A DNA stretch of 64,000 nucleotides from Tricholoma matsutake (lineage: Eukaryota > Basidiomycota > Agaricomycetes > Agaricales > Tricholomataceae). The translations under genes were made by a program, and so were the position numbers. The stretch is taken from positions 10,044,001 through 10,108,000 of the forward strand of contig AP026544.2 of NCBI GenBank assembly GCA_026075535.2. The letters run 5' to 3'. Positions 35,851-47,463 of the stretch are shown here, in pieces. Under the pieces are notes generated by a model. It did not search any database. It had not been told where the DNA came from and saw only the letters and a program-made list of their open reading frames with translations. How positions within the stretch are numbered: position 1 is the stretch's first letter; each line of letters opens with the position of its first letter.

Positions 35851-38800
35851 CACAATGTCCTCATTGGTAGTGAGAGTGATTTGTCATGTGACTCGAACAA
35901 CTCTGTGAGCACTCCTGTTCCCTTCTCCATCCCACATCTTGTCTGGCATTGCGCTGTTGATGACCATGACCCATCCTCTTCTGGCCATGTTCATGTCGAA
36001 GCATTGATTGACCATGGTTCCCCTGTAGTTCTGATTGATCAACTTCTGGTGTCTCACCTGCATCTTCATCAATGACTCCTGCCTCAACAGTTCCCTGTGT
36101 CTGGTGCTTTCTTCAATGATTCTGCATTGCCTGCATCCATTTCTCTTATGCACTGGGTCAAGCTCAAATTACATGACTGAAATAGTTACTACTCAGCCCA
36201 GACTGTACGTGCTCTCATGGCACCAAACTTGTGCCATCAGATTATACTTGGACTGCTGTTTATGTACCATAATAACATTGTTGTGGATGTTCACAAAAGC
36301 AGAGCTATGAATGATTCAAATTTTGACCTGCTACACCCAATGCCCCCACGATTACCCAAACTGCCTCCACCGAAACTATGTGATGTCATCAACATAAATA
36401 TTGAGAATTGCAAACTGTTGATGCTTGAATTGCATGCTGTTTGTGAAAAATGTCGAGCTGTTATTGATGCATCTTGCGAGATTGTGTGACCATTTGGTGT
36501 GATTGGGGCTGTATGTGTATGAATTGAGCAACTTGTTGCCTGCACTCACCTGGATAAGCTTGCAACCGATGTAAAGGAGACTTACACTGACATTTTCAAA
36601 CCGATTCCACATGTCAGCAAAATGCCTGACAACATATGTTGTAAAATCACACTGAAAGATGCAAACAAAACTGTTAGCACTCATTCATACTCTTGCCCTC
36701 AGAAATACCGTGAAGCATGGAGTACCCTCATCAGCAAGCACCTTGATGCTGGGCAGATTCGTCCTTCTTCTTTGGCTCATGCTTTACCTGCCTTTCTCGT
36801 ACCTAAGGCAGATAAGGAAATGCCATGGTGGGTAGATGATTACTGCCAACTGAATGTGAATACTGTCACTGACTGTCACCCACTGCCACAGGTGGATGAT
36901 ATCCTAGCTGATGCAGGCAAAGGGAAAATTTGGAGCAAGATTGATATGACAGATAGTTTTTTCCACACAAAAATGGACCTGGAAAGCATTCATCTCACTG
37001 CTGTGACCACACCCCTGGGGCTTTATGAATGGCTAGTCATGCCACAGGGCTTGTGAAATGCTCTGCCTGTTCATCAACAGCGGGTAACTGAGGCTCTCTG
37101 CCTATTCCTGGCACATTTTTGTCACATATATCTTGACGACATTATAATTTGGTCTAACTCAGTTGAGGAACACATACAGCATATCAAATTAATTATGAAT
37201 GCACTGCGCAAGGCTTGCCTATACTGCAATTCCAAAAAATCCCAGTTCTTTCTTACTGAACTGGAATTTCTTGGACACCACATCTTGTGTGACGGTATTG
37301 AGGCTTGCTCCTCAAAGGTGGACAAAATCCTGGGGTGGCCTACTCCTAAATCAGCCACAGATGTCCGCAGTTTTCTGGGCCTTGTCTGATATATTGCTGC
37401 ATTCCTGCCAAAATTGCTGATCACACATCGATCCTCACTCCCCTTACTATGAAAGAATGCGAAAAACAGTTTCCTGCATGGGATACTCATCACCAAAATG
37501 CTTTTGATGCTATCAAAGCCCTTGTCATCAGTTGAGAATGCCTGACTGTGATTGATCATACAAACCCTGGTGACAATAAAATTTTTGTAACATGCGATGC
37601 AAGTGATCTATGGACCAGTGCTGTACTCAGCTGGGGTCGTACCTGGGAAACAGCTGGACCTGTGGCTTTTGATTCTATGCAGCTCAAAGACATACAGAAG
37701 AATTGCCCTGTCCATGAGAAAGAGATGCTGGCTATTGTCTGCACTCTCAAGAAATGGAGATCTGACCTGCTGGGAACAGAGATTCTTGTCTACATAGACC
37801 ATTGCACACTAGAGAACTTTGATATGCAGAAAGATCTTTCATGTCATCAGGCATGTTGGATGGAACATCTATCCCAATTTGACATGACAATCAGGTACAT
37901 CCATGGTGAAGACAACACTGTAGCTGATGCCCTGTCACAATTACCAAGCAATATGCCTGACCCAGATACTTGTTCTGACGTTGAAGTCTCTGACCCTCCT
38001 ATTCGCTGGAATAACTGGCTCAGACATTGCACTGTGAATGCTGTTTTAACAATCTTGGCAGATGGGTCTTTCCTACGAGATATCTCTACTGGATATGAAC
38101 ATGACAATTTTTGCAAAAAACTGTCGACCGTTGATGCTAGCATCCCAGGAATCAAATTCATCAATAACCTGTGGTACATTGTGGATCAACTGATAATACC
38201 ACACTATGGGACTGTCCAAGAAGACCTGTTCCGTCTTGCACATGACACTCTGGGACATTTTGGTGCGGACAAATTGTATGCCGCTATCCATAACTGCTAT
38301 TATTGGCCTAACATGTGGTGTGACCTTGAGAATGCCTATGTCCCTGGCTGTGTGCCTTGCCAACAAAACAAGAGCCCAACTGCAAAGGCAAAAGGCCCAC
38401 TTCACCCTCTCCCAATTCCTGATGGACGTGGTGACTCCATGTGCCTCGGCTTCGTGGGCCCTCTCCCTGAGGATCACAGGTTTAATTGCATCTTGACTAT
38501 CACTGACCACTTGGGCTCTGATGTATGGCTGATCCCCATGCACACAGACATCACAGCTAGTGTTTCGAGGTCCAGTTTGGTTGCAGTCTTTTGCAGTCTT
38601 TTTAAAATTTAGACTGCCTCCTACCTCAAACAATAAGATAAAATCATGAAAATATTTGAGGAAATAGATCTGGCCAAAGACTGGGGGGTCATCTCTGGAA
38701 CATAAGGATTTTGGTCAGTGATTGTCAATATAATCACAAAATTGAATCATGGATAGAGAAGTGAAAATAATGGGGGGTCCTCTCTTTGATGAAATGCTTT

Positions 38801-39838
38801 CATCCAGCCATTGCTGAGATACAGCAAAACAGCAAAAGACCGGACCTTGAAACACTATCACAGCCCAGAAATTGGCAACAATTTCTTTCAATGAGTGGTA
38901 CTGTGAAAATGGCCTGCCACTCAAACTCATTTCCAACTGTGATAAACTGTTTGTGTCCAAGTTCTGGAAGGCACTCCATGCATTGACTGGAGTACACTTG
39001 AAGTTGTCCACAGCATACCACCCACAAACGGACGGTTCCAGTGAGCACACCAACAAGATGCTCAACCAATGTATCCATTTCCATGTCAAATGCAATCAGA
39101 AAGGCTGGGCTCGCACTCTGCTGCTGATCCATTTCAATATTATGAATGCTGTGAATGCTTCTACAGGATTTTCAGGGTTTCAACTGCACATGGGTCGCAG
39201 CCCACGCATCTTGCCACCTTTGATCCCCTTGTCCATAATGAGACCCCCCCTTGAGGACTGCCAAGCTCGAGCTATCTGTGAGTGAATACTTCAGGATGAA
39301 TGGGAAGCAAAGGATGTGCTCTTGACCAGCAAAATCACACACACAGGCTTTCCACGCTAACAAGAGGCGAGTGGTTGAAGATGTGTTCAACGTCAGCAAC
39401 AGGGTCATGTTGGCGACACTACATCGCCACTGAGGATACAAGGCAGGAGACAAGAACTGTGTTGCTAAGTTTTTCCCTAGATTTGATAGACTGCATACTG
39501 TTACAAAAGCATTTGCTGACTCTTCTGTTTACACTCTAGACCTCCCTAACTCCCCAGACATTTCTCCCACCTTTCATGCTTTGCTCCTGAAATGTTTCCA
39601 TGGGAATAATGGAGTCCTTTTTCCTTCATGTGAACATCTGATGCCTGGGCCAGTGGTCACCTTGGACAGAGTCGAAGAACACACAATTGAGAAGATTGTG
39701 GATGAACAGAGAAGAGGGCATGGGATGCAATATCTTGTGCACTGGGTTGGCTACCCACCTGACCACGACCAATGGATGCCACACCATGACTTGGACAATT
39801 GTGAAGCGCTGGATAACTGGTTGCAACATAGGGTTTAG
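35791..39838 (+). pseudogene. GypE pol (protease, RT, RNase H, integrase, chromodomain)
   Basis: Protease-like ALIDHGSPVVLID (near 36003-36045), with DHG in place of DS/TG. RT (36620-37450) has YLDDIIIWSN (37128-37155). RNase H is KIFVTCDASD..DHCTLENFD (37580-37820). Integrase zinc site is HDTLGHFGAD..CVPCQQN (38240-38370). The first catalytic region reads MCLGFVGP, without the expected Asp. A MITE interrupts at 38558. After it come LISNCDKLFVSKFW (38926-38965, Asp to Asn), a second half to 39285, and a chromodomain (YLVHWVGYPPDHDQW, 39738-39780). TGA at about 36073, 36178, 36487, 37054, 37387 and 37533, most at expected Arg; frameshift near 37415. Confidence 0.88.
38558..38856 (+). mobile_element. 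hAT-like MITE, 299 bp
   Basis: Sits inside the GypE integrase frame. Its ends are AGTGTTTCGAGGTCC and GGACCTTGAAACACT, one mismatch at a CpG. The target duplication atcacagc is perfect on both sides (38550-38557 and 38857-38864). Removing the insert and one duplication restores the integrase frame (DITA|QKLATIS). The 8-bp duplication and T-A-G-x-G start are hAT traits. There is no coding capacity. Confidence 0.88.
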
Positions 39839-40013
39839 GGTCACACAGTAGCTTTTCCCACTGGGTTTTTGATGCACCCATCATGAAGGTTGATGATGCA
39901 GTTGATTGTTTTGTTCATTTTTTTTCTTTTCCTTTGGATTATTGCTGGATAACTTACAGATGTGCATACTTACAGACATGAACACCCCCTTTCTTTTTTA
40001 AAGAGTGGGAGGG

Positions 40014-40166
40014 TGAAAGCATGTCTTACATCATCACATTGGTGACTTGTTTGTTATCAATAAGAAATCCCCCTCTCTTACCTCTTACCATCTCATCTAC
40101 GACTAGTCAATTACTTTACTCTCTCAGGAATATTACGCTGTGTCTTGTCACTCCGTGTGATTGAGA
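40014..40166 (+). repeat. GypE 3' LTR
   Basis: 153 bp, TGAAAGCATG..GATTGAGA. It follows a purine-rich tract (aaagagtgggaggg) and is the copy of 34090-34242. Confidence 0.82.
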
Positions 40167-40561
40167 CAACCCAAACTCACGTGGGCCAAAGGAATGGCAA
40201 CACCAAGTACCAGTAGTGGAGGAAGCTGGCTACATAATGGTGGACTACACGATGATCAGGGCGACACTGGAGGATGACCCACTTATGGTAAAAGAAGCCA
40301 AAGATTGATTGGATTGGCCAAAGTGGAAGATGGCTATGGATGCCAAAATGACGCAATTAACCAAAAGAGGTACATTCAAAATAGTTGACCTACCCTCAGA
40401 CCGCCAAGCCATCACGAGCAAATGGGTCTATTGCATCAAACGTGATGTTGGAGAAATCACCAAACACAAAGCCAGACTCGTGGCAAAGGGCTTTTCCCAA
40501 ATCCCTGGGATAGATTTCATGGAAACATTCACACCAGTCATGTGGCTGGAAACATTCCATC
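40167..40561 (+). pseudogene. CopA reverse transcriptase, N-terminal part
   Basis: Copia linker and start of RT: EEAGYIMVDYT, a TGA at 40306-40308 (KD*LDWPKW, likely Arg), then WKMAMDAKM, IVDLPSDRQAITSKWVY, RLVAKGFSQIPGIDF and FTPVMWLETFH. The frame ends at the GypB LTR (40562) inside a codon. It continues in phase on the minus strand from 8877 (LLIVLATKLGLE) when the inversion is undone. Confidence 0.9.
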
Positions 40562-40963
40562 TGTTAGGAAACCACCCCATTACCTAATAAAATTTCATTT
40601 TTATTTTATTATGTCGAATTACGCTACATGACGCCAAATTATGCTACACTTTGATAGCATGAGAATTTTATTTCGCATGCATCAATATGTACACGCATGT
40701 GCGAATGCATCAGTAACAACAATGTACAATATATGTAACATAGTATATAAACCCTAAATATATGCCTAGGGGACCCCAGTTGTGTTCTCTTAGGTATTCC
40801 ACCTACGTTTTTGGTGTGAAAGGCCTATCTCAACAAACTCACCTATAAATAACCCCTCATATCAAAACCATCAATTCCCCCATCACAAGCGCGGATCCTG
40901 CCCCCTTCTTGTAGAGAGAACCTGCACAGTCTTAGCTAGCAGATAGTGGGTGTCGCCCTAACA
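40562..40963 (+). repeat. GypB 5' LTR
   Basis: 402 bp with TGTTAG..CTAACA ends. TATA box TATATAA at 40744-40750. The expected transcript start near 40778 coincides with AGTTGTGTTCT, the self-primer. Its variants pair with the LTR at 8878-9279. Confidence 0.92.
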
Positions 40964-40965
40964 GA

Positions 40966-40976
40966 AGAACACAACT
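40966..40976 (+). promoter_or_regulatory. GypB primer binding site (self-priming type)
   Basis: AGAACACAACT begins 2 nt after the LTR. It is the exact reverse complement of AGTTGTGTTCT at 40778-40788, which starts 34 nt after the TATA box. In Tf1/sushi elements the 5' end of the mRNA folds back on the primer site to start reverse transcription. The layout here is the same and is kept in GypA. Confidence 0.7.
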
Positions 40977-41449
40977 TCCCATATCAGTGCACCTTCTCTT
41001 ACTTGCACATATGTCATTGTTTCACTGTGCCACATCTGATTACTCATCCTTTTGGCATGAGCCAGAAGTACTTGTATATACATAATCTACCTTTTCTTTT
41101 GTAAGCCGACGCCAGGCCTCGCCTTACATTGCGACTGCCAGTGATCGAGAGGCAGCGCTCATCATTAAGACAGCTGCAACCAGACAACCGATCGGATCTG
41201 GTTTAGTTACGATTTACATCACTCTATTCAGACAACTATTTTAGTTACAAGCTGAATTCAGTGATATCTCCGAAATCAGGCACTGTTGGAAGGGTTGTTG
41301 ATCCGAAGTGTCAAAATAGGTGCCCGACGAATGACGAACCATTGACGAACCTCGACGAACCATATCACGTGACCCGTAGACGTTTGGAGAGGTCTCGAAG
41401 TAAAATTTTGAAGTTGTCGAAGAAGTGATTCATCACAGATTCTACAATT
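40977..41449 (+). other. GypB 5' leader
   Basis: About 470 bp between primer site and gag ATG. It contains 'cgacgaa' repeats (41325-41365) and no supported gene. The matching GypA leader is 14166-14649. Confidence 0.6.
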
Positions 41450-42403
41450 ATGTCCAAACCTTCAACTTCTAATCCCGGTCCTAATCCTGTTCCCATACCA
41501 GCACTAGAGGCGAAAATTGATGCGCTCACAGCGCAAATGTCGCAATTAGTGTCAGTATTGGCAGCATCACAGCCCAGACAAGTGGAAGTACAGCCAGAGA
41601 CGACAGGAGAAAGAGATGATGAGATGGAGGAGATAGTGGAGTGGATATCGCAGGAGGATGAGACAGTGGAGAAATCCGGAAATGGAAAAGCACGCTTACC
41701 TAAGTACACGCCCCTGCAAATCTTTGACGGTACCATGGAGAATACAAAATCCTTCATCAGCTCTATAGTATTGTATATCCATGGGAGGAAGCCTGAGTTT
41801 TGTACAGCCGAGTCTAGGATTATGTTTGCTCTCTCATACATTCAGGGGGGGAAAGCACAGTTCTGGAGAAACGAGGCTATTAATCAAATTGCCGTGGGAA
41901 ATAAACCATTTGCAACCTTCAAGGAATTTCTGGAGAGATTGGAGGCACAGTTTGGAGACCCTAATCCAAAGGCGACAGCCAATGCTAAATTAAAGACCAT
42001 GCGCCAAGGTTCCCTAACGGCGGATGAATTTATTTTGCAGTTCAAAGCAGAAGCTTCGCAAACAGACATGGGAGAAGCTGTGTTGGTAGAGTTTTTGAAA
42101 GCAGGATTAAATCCCTCTTTATTCAAGTCTATCTACCGACTACCTTCTATGCCAGAGAAGTTGGACGAGTGGTATAATTGGGCAATGCACCTTGACCAGC
42201 AATATCGGCAGGAACAGGCGGAGTCAAAGTTGATGTACGGAAGTAGTAAATTTGGAAGGTCATCAGGAGGAAAGTCCGAGAAAGGAAAGGCGCCTCAGGT
42301 GCAAGCTCCGAGGGCACAGCCACTGGCCATGGCAGTGACACCTATAGTTATGGAGTCAGCAGCACCAGCAGAGGCAATGGAGGTTGATAAAGTGGGGAGA
42401 TGA
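41450..42403 (+). CDS. GypB gag
   Basis: 317-residue frame, same length and nearly the same sequence as the GypA gag: Pro/Ala-rich start, acidic segment (ERDDEMEEIVEWISQEDE), gag core, basic tail. It ends with TGA just before the zinc knuckle (CFNCGQLRHISKYC, 42418-42460), as in GypA. Confidence 0.82.
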   Translation: MSKPSTSNPGPNPVPIPALEAKIDALTAQMSQLVSVLAASQPRQVEVQPETTGERDDEMEEIVEWISQEDETVEKSGNGKARLPKYTPLQIFDGTMENTKSFISSIVLYIHGRKPEFCTAESRIMFALSYIQGGKAQFWRNEAINQIAVGNKPFATFKEFLERLEAQFGDPNPKATANAKLKTMRQGSLTADEFILQFKAEASQTDMGEAVLVEFLKAGLNPSLFKSIYRLPSMPEKLDEWYNWAMHLDQQYRQEQAESKLMYGSSKFGRSSGGKSEKGKAPQVQAPRAQPLAMAVTPIVMESAAPAEAMEVDKVGR

Positions 42404-45400
42404 GCCCCACTTAAATGTTTTAACTGTGGGCAGTTAAGACACATTTCTAAGTATTGCAAGCAGAAGAGAAAGATCAGGGGAGCTACAATCGAGGAAGTGA
42501 ACCAGGAGGAAGGCAAGCAGGAGAATTTTGTGGAAGAGTCCCAGTGAAGGTTTCCCCATTGGTGACCCAGAATTGTTACAATGTATTAGTATCCGAGGAA
42601 ACCCAGAGTAAATCAGAAAAGGAAATCGAGGAGGAGTACAACTGTTGCGAATCACACAACAAAGAAAATTGTCACATGTCATTTCTGAAAACCCCTAAAT
42701 TCTTTATTCGCTCTGCATGAATAGAACCCGAAATCACCTTGACTGTGGGACTGAAGACAGTGGACATGCATGCAGCTATTGATGTGGAAGCGTTGCTTGA
42801 CAGTGGTGCTACAGGATTATTTATTAATTGATCCTTAATTACCGGAAATGGTATTAACACACGCAAGCTGGCGCAACCTATAATGGTGTACAATATTGAC
42901 GGAACAGTCAATCGTGGAGGAACTATCAAGGAGGAGGTGACTATGGTACTAAAGTATCAGGAGCATCAGGAGCGAGCTGTATTCGAAGTGTGCAATCTTG
43001 GGAAAACCAATCTAATAATAGGATGTCCATGGTTATGGAAGCATAATCCCAAAATTGATTGGAAAACTGGGAAAGTACAAATGACTCGTTGTCCTAAGGA
43101 ATGTAATGTGTATGGGAGGAAGATGAAGAAAGAAAAAAGGAAAAAGAAAGAGAAAGAACATCCGAGGAAGTATTCTGTTATGATGGAGGAAGTGGAGGAT
43201 GAGGAAATGCCAAATGGGGAAGTTCTGATCATGATCGAGAAAGAAGAGCAGAAGCAAACCTTTAGAGCAGTTCGTGGAGGACAGTTGTGGGACAAGAATA
43301 TCATGAAGGTGGAGAAGCCAGTGGAGGAATGGGTGCCAAAAGTGTATCATGAACATTTGTCAGTGTTCCAAAAGAAGGAATCTGAGTGAATGCCGGTGCG
43401 GAAGCCATGGGATCATGCAATTGAGATGAAGCCAGGGTTTGTGCCGAAGAAGTCGAAGGTATATCCATTATCTCCGATGGAACAAGAAGAAGTGGATGCA
43501 TTCCTGAAGGAGCAATTGTGCAAAGGATACATACGACCTTCGAAATCACCGCAGACGTCACCAATATTCTTTGTGCCCAAAAAAGACCAAAGGAAGAGGA
43601 TGTGTACCGATTATAGGTATCTGAATGAGTGGACAGTGAAGAATGCGTACCCCCTGCCGTTGATCTCAGAAATAATTGATAAGGTGGGAAAAGCCAAGGT
43701 CTTTACAAAATTGGATTGATGATGGGGATACAACAATGTACAAATAAAGAAAGGAGATGAGTGGAAGGCTGCATTTGCCACGTGTCGAGGATCCTTCGAG
43801 CCGCTTGTCATGTTTTTTGGGATGACTAATAGTCCCCCGACCTTTCAAAATATGATGAACAACATTTTCAAGGACGTAATAGACAAAGGCGTGGTAATAA
43901 TATTTATTGACGACATTCTGATATTCACAGAGGATGAAGAGAATCATGAAGCGATAGTGCAAGAGGTGTTACAGAGGTTGGCAAAGAACGATCTATTTTT
44001 GAAACCAGAGAAGTGTGTGTTTGGGGCAAGCGAGATTGAGTTCCTAGGATTATTGATTGGCCCTGATGGGATCAAAATGGATCCGATCAAGGTACAGGCG
44101 ATCACAGATTGGCCTGCACCCACCCATGTCAAGGAGGTTCAAGCCTTCTTGGGACTCGCAAATTATTATCGTCGCTTTGTGCACAATTTTTCTAAAATTG
44201 CCGCACCCTTACATAACCTTACGTGAAAGGGAGTAGTGTGGAGGTGGGGAGAGCAGCAGCAGACAGTGTTTGAGGAGTTGAAGAGGAAGTTTGTGGAGGG
44301 ACCAATATTAGCCCCAGTAGATTTCACATGCCCTTTGCGAGTGGAATCCCATGCATCTGATTTTGCTACTGGAGCGGTATTATCAATGCTGTGCGAAGAT
44401 GACAAATGGCATCCTTGTGCATACTTGTCGAAAGGGTTGAATGATGTGGAGAGGAATTATGATGTGCATGACAAAGAGATGTTGGGGATAATACGAGCAT
44501 TGGAGGCGTGGAGGCATTATTTGGAGGGATGTACAGATCAAATTGAGATCTGGATGGATCATCAAAATCTGCAATACTTCATGTCCGCTAAAAAGCTTAA
44601 TCGCCGGCAAGCGCATTGGGCACTATTCCTATCGTGTTTCAACTTTCACTTGGTCCATAAAGCAGGAAGCTTAATGAGGAAAGCAGATGCCTTATCCAGA
44701 CATATTGATCATAAAAGGGGGGTGGAGGAGGACAATAAAAATGTTACCTTACTCAAACCTGAATACTTTCGCATTTGCGCTATACGTCAAGGGCATCTAT
44801 TAATAGATAGCTCGGAAACAGAAATGTTGTCTAAAATTAGACAATGTTCAGAAATGGACGATGAAGTAGTGGAAGCCGTGAAAGCTCTGAAGGGAGAGAA
44901 GAAAGGTAATATCAAAGGAGACAAATGGGCTGAGGAACAAGAGTTGGTGTTGTTTCGAGGAAAAGTGTATGTACCGAAGGATCAGGATTTGCAAAGGGAG
45001 ATTGTCTGGTTACATCACAATACACTGATTGCCGGACACCCAGGAAGATGGAAGACGTTGGAATTAGTAATGAGAAATTATTGGTGGCCCGGAATTTCAA
45101 AGTATGTGTTGGGGTATGTGGATGGATGTGATACATGCATGAGGGGGAAGAAATTTCCAGAGAAACCTGCAGGAAAATTAATGCTGAACCCTATACCTAA
45201 AGCGCCGTGGCGAGATATATCTGTGGATTTTATTACCGGATTACCCAAGGCTCAAGGGTACAGTGGAATATTCGTAGTATGCAACCGCTTTACAAAGGAG
45301 GTCCATATTATTCCTACTACTACAGAAACCTCATCATTGGGCTTGGCACACCTCTATCTAATTCAGGTATGGCAGTTACATGGGTTACCCAATACCATTA

Positions 45401-46314
45401 TCTCTGATTGCGGACCACAATTTGCTTCCGCGTTTATGTGAGAACTAAACAACATATTGGGAATTCAAACTAAATTATCTACGGCATATCACCTGCAGAC
45501 TGATGGGCAGACAGAGAGAATGAATCAGGAGTTGGAGCAGTACCTACGTATGTTTGTCAACTACCGACAAACCAACTGGCCTGAATGGTTGGCAATTGCC
45601 GAATTTTCCCACAATAACAAATTCCATTTGGCTACTCGTATGTCACCCTTTTTTGCGAATTATGGATATCATCCTTGCATGGGAGTAGAACCCAGAAGGG
45701 AAGTCAAAGTACAGTCGGTAGAAGATTTTGTATCTAAGATGCAAAGGGTACAAGAGGAAGCAGAGGCAGCATTGAAGAAAGCACGTGATGACATGATGCG
45801 ACACGTGGATTGTACTCGAGCATGCGCTCCAGAGTACAAAGTTGGTGACTTGGTATGGCTAAGTACCAAGGACCTGAATATTCCACGACCTTTGAAGAAA
45901 CTTACGGAGAAACAAGTTGGCCCATATGCGATCTCTAAAGTGATCTCGCCTAATGCGGTAGTGCTAAAATTACCCCAATCATTCAAGATTGATCCCGAGA
46001 TTAACGTATCCTGCCTATGCCCTTACCGTCCGCCCACTATTCCTGGCCAACAAACTACTCCGCAACCTCCAATAATAGTAGAAGGTGCTCCAGAATACAT
46101 AGTTGAAGAAATTCTAGACTCACATCTTCGATGGAACAAATTGGAGTTCTTAATAAAGTGGAAAAACTATACCAACAAAAATAATTCGTGGGAACCCGAA
46201 GAGAATTGTAAGCGAGCACATAATGCGATCGCCCAATTCTTTAAACATAATCCGAATGCTCCGCCTCGCATTGCGAGAATGGTGTATGAGGGGATGAAAT
46301 TCCGGCCTTACTAA
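42404..46314 (+). pseudogene. GypB pol
   Basis: In order: zinc knuckle; protease LLDSGATGLF (42793-42822); RT from [10 protein letters not shown] (43601) to FIDD (43905-43916); RNase H (HASDFATGAVLS near 44350; DKEMLGIIRALEAW); integrase zinc site HHNTLIAGHPG..CDTCMRGK (45015-45150); core VDFITGLP (45226), ISDCGPQF (45400-45423) and TERMNQELE; chromodomain YIVEEILDSHLRWNKLEFLIKW..WEPEEN (46097-46205); TAA at 46312-46314. TGA at 42401, 42832, 43387, 43717, 43720, 44224 and 45439. At 43387, 44224 and 45439 GypA has CAA, so an ancestral CGA explains both. Catalytic residues of integrase are kept. Confidence 0.9.
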
Positions 46315-46379
46315 AATTTCACAGAGGGGACAAACATAATATTTTCTCGCCTGGAAGTCGAGGCATAAAAGGGGGGTAA

Positions 46380-46781
46380 TGTTAGGAAACCACCCCATTA
46401 CCTAATAAAATTTCATTTTTATTTTATTATGTCGAATTACGCTACATGACGCCAAATGACGCTACATTTTGATAGCGTGAGAATTTTATTTCGCATGCAT
46501 CAAAATGTACGCGCATGTACGAGTGCATCGGTAACAACAATGTACAATATATGTAACATAGTATATAAACCCTAAATATATGCCTAGGGGACCCCAGTTG
46601 TGTTCTCTTAGGTATTCCACCTACGTTTTTGGTGTGAAAGGCCTATCTCAACAAACTCACCTATTAATAACCCCTCGCATCAAAACTATCAATTTCCCCA
46701 TCATGCGTGCGGATCCCGCCCCCTTCTTGTAGAGAGAACCCGCATGGTCTTAGCTAGCAGATAGTGGGTGTCGCCCTAACA
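46380..46781 (+). repeat. GypB 3' LTR
   Basis: 402 bp after the polypurine tract aaaaggggggtaa. Its variants (gcatgatggggaaattg in reverse, ttattaatagg, cattttgatgc) pair it with the LTR at 14663-15064. The following 5 bases are atcac. Confidence 0.92.
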
Positions 46782-47463
46782 ATCACCTTCCATGGGCCAG
46801 TAAGTAGTCTTTTTCTTTCAGTCTCGTTCAGACTAATCAGGCTTTTGATATTGCTTTAGTGTGATCAATGCACAGGACTAAGGATGTCTCAGGAGTGTAT
46901 CATTGAGGAGGGTGCCCCAAAGTGCAAGCGATGCACTCAAGGGCTTCAGGGGTGTTACTGGGAGGGAGTGTCGAGGCAAGGACTTTGTTGAGGCAAATTG
47001 AGGAAAAAGGTGGGCTCCAAGCGAGCAACACAGAGTACTGCGGAGTCGACCGAGGTGTCGACTCCAAGACGTAGTAAGTGATTCTTCTCGCTGACAAGTA
47101 CAATTGCTAATCTGTATGATTACTTAGTGGTACGCATCTGGGCTATCCAGCCCATCCAAAACGCGGAGGCTGGGCCCTCGAAAGTCAACGAGAACGATGA
47201 AGATGGCTGAGAAGGACAAGGGGAAGGGGAAGGGGAAAGCGAGAGTGTGAGAAGTTGAACCCGAGGTCGCGGGTATGGTCAAGGGGGCATCGATGGCAGT
47301 GGAGGATGAGATGATGCAGTTGGATGCAGCAAGACTCTGTTGTTGGTATTTGGCGGAAGTACTGGTGCAACAAAAGCTGGAGGTGGAAGTTTTAATGGAG
47401 GAAATTGAGGTGTTGGAGAGGAAGTGGGAGGAATCCCAATATGATTTTGTTGTATTGTTTTAA
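46782..47463 (+). pseudogene. Antisense gene of GypC, C-terminal half (Cys-rich, coiled coil)
   Basis: Continues the frame of 15788-15065 (..EEGDLIT|FHGP). A 60-nt intron (46800-46859) follows, then an exon with a Cys motif C-x2-C-x9-C-x9-C-x2-C-x6-C (CDQCTGLRMSQEC..CKRCTQGLQGC, 46860-46965), which suggests a zinc-binding module. Then a TGA (46989-46991, likely Arg), a basic segment, a second intron (about 47074-47127), a Lys/Gly-rich stretch, and a C-terminal helix rich in Leu/Glu/Val (VQQKLEVEVLMEEIEVLERKW is partly heptad-like), ending at TAA 47461-47463. Function unknown. On the GypC map it lies between pol and the 3' LTR in antisense. Confidence 0.65.

Larger units (their letters stand above)
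40562..46781 (+). mobile_element. GypB: Ty3/gypsy element, chromodomain class
   Basis: 6.22-kb plus-strand element of the same family as GypA, with 402-bp LTRs (40562-40963, 46380-46781), self-priming-type primer site, gag and pol. Its flanks differ (ccatc left, atcac right) and match those of GypA crosswise. It sits at the right breakpoint of the inversion, and its right half lies within the antisense gene of GypC. Confidence 0.92.
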
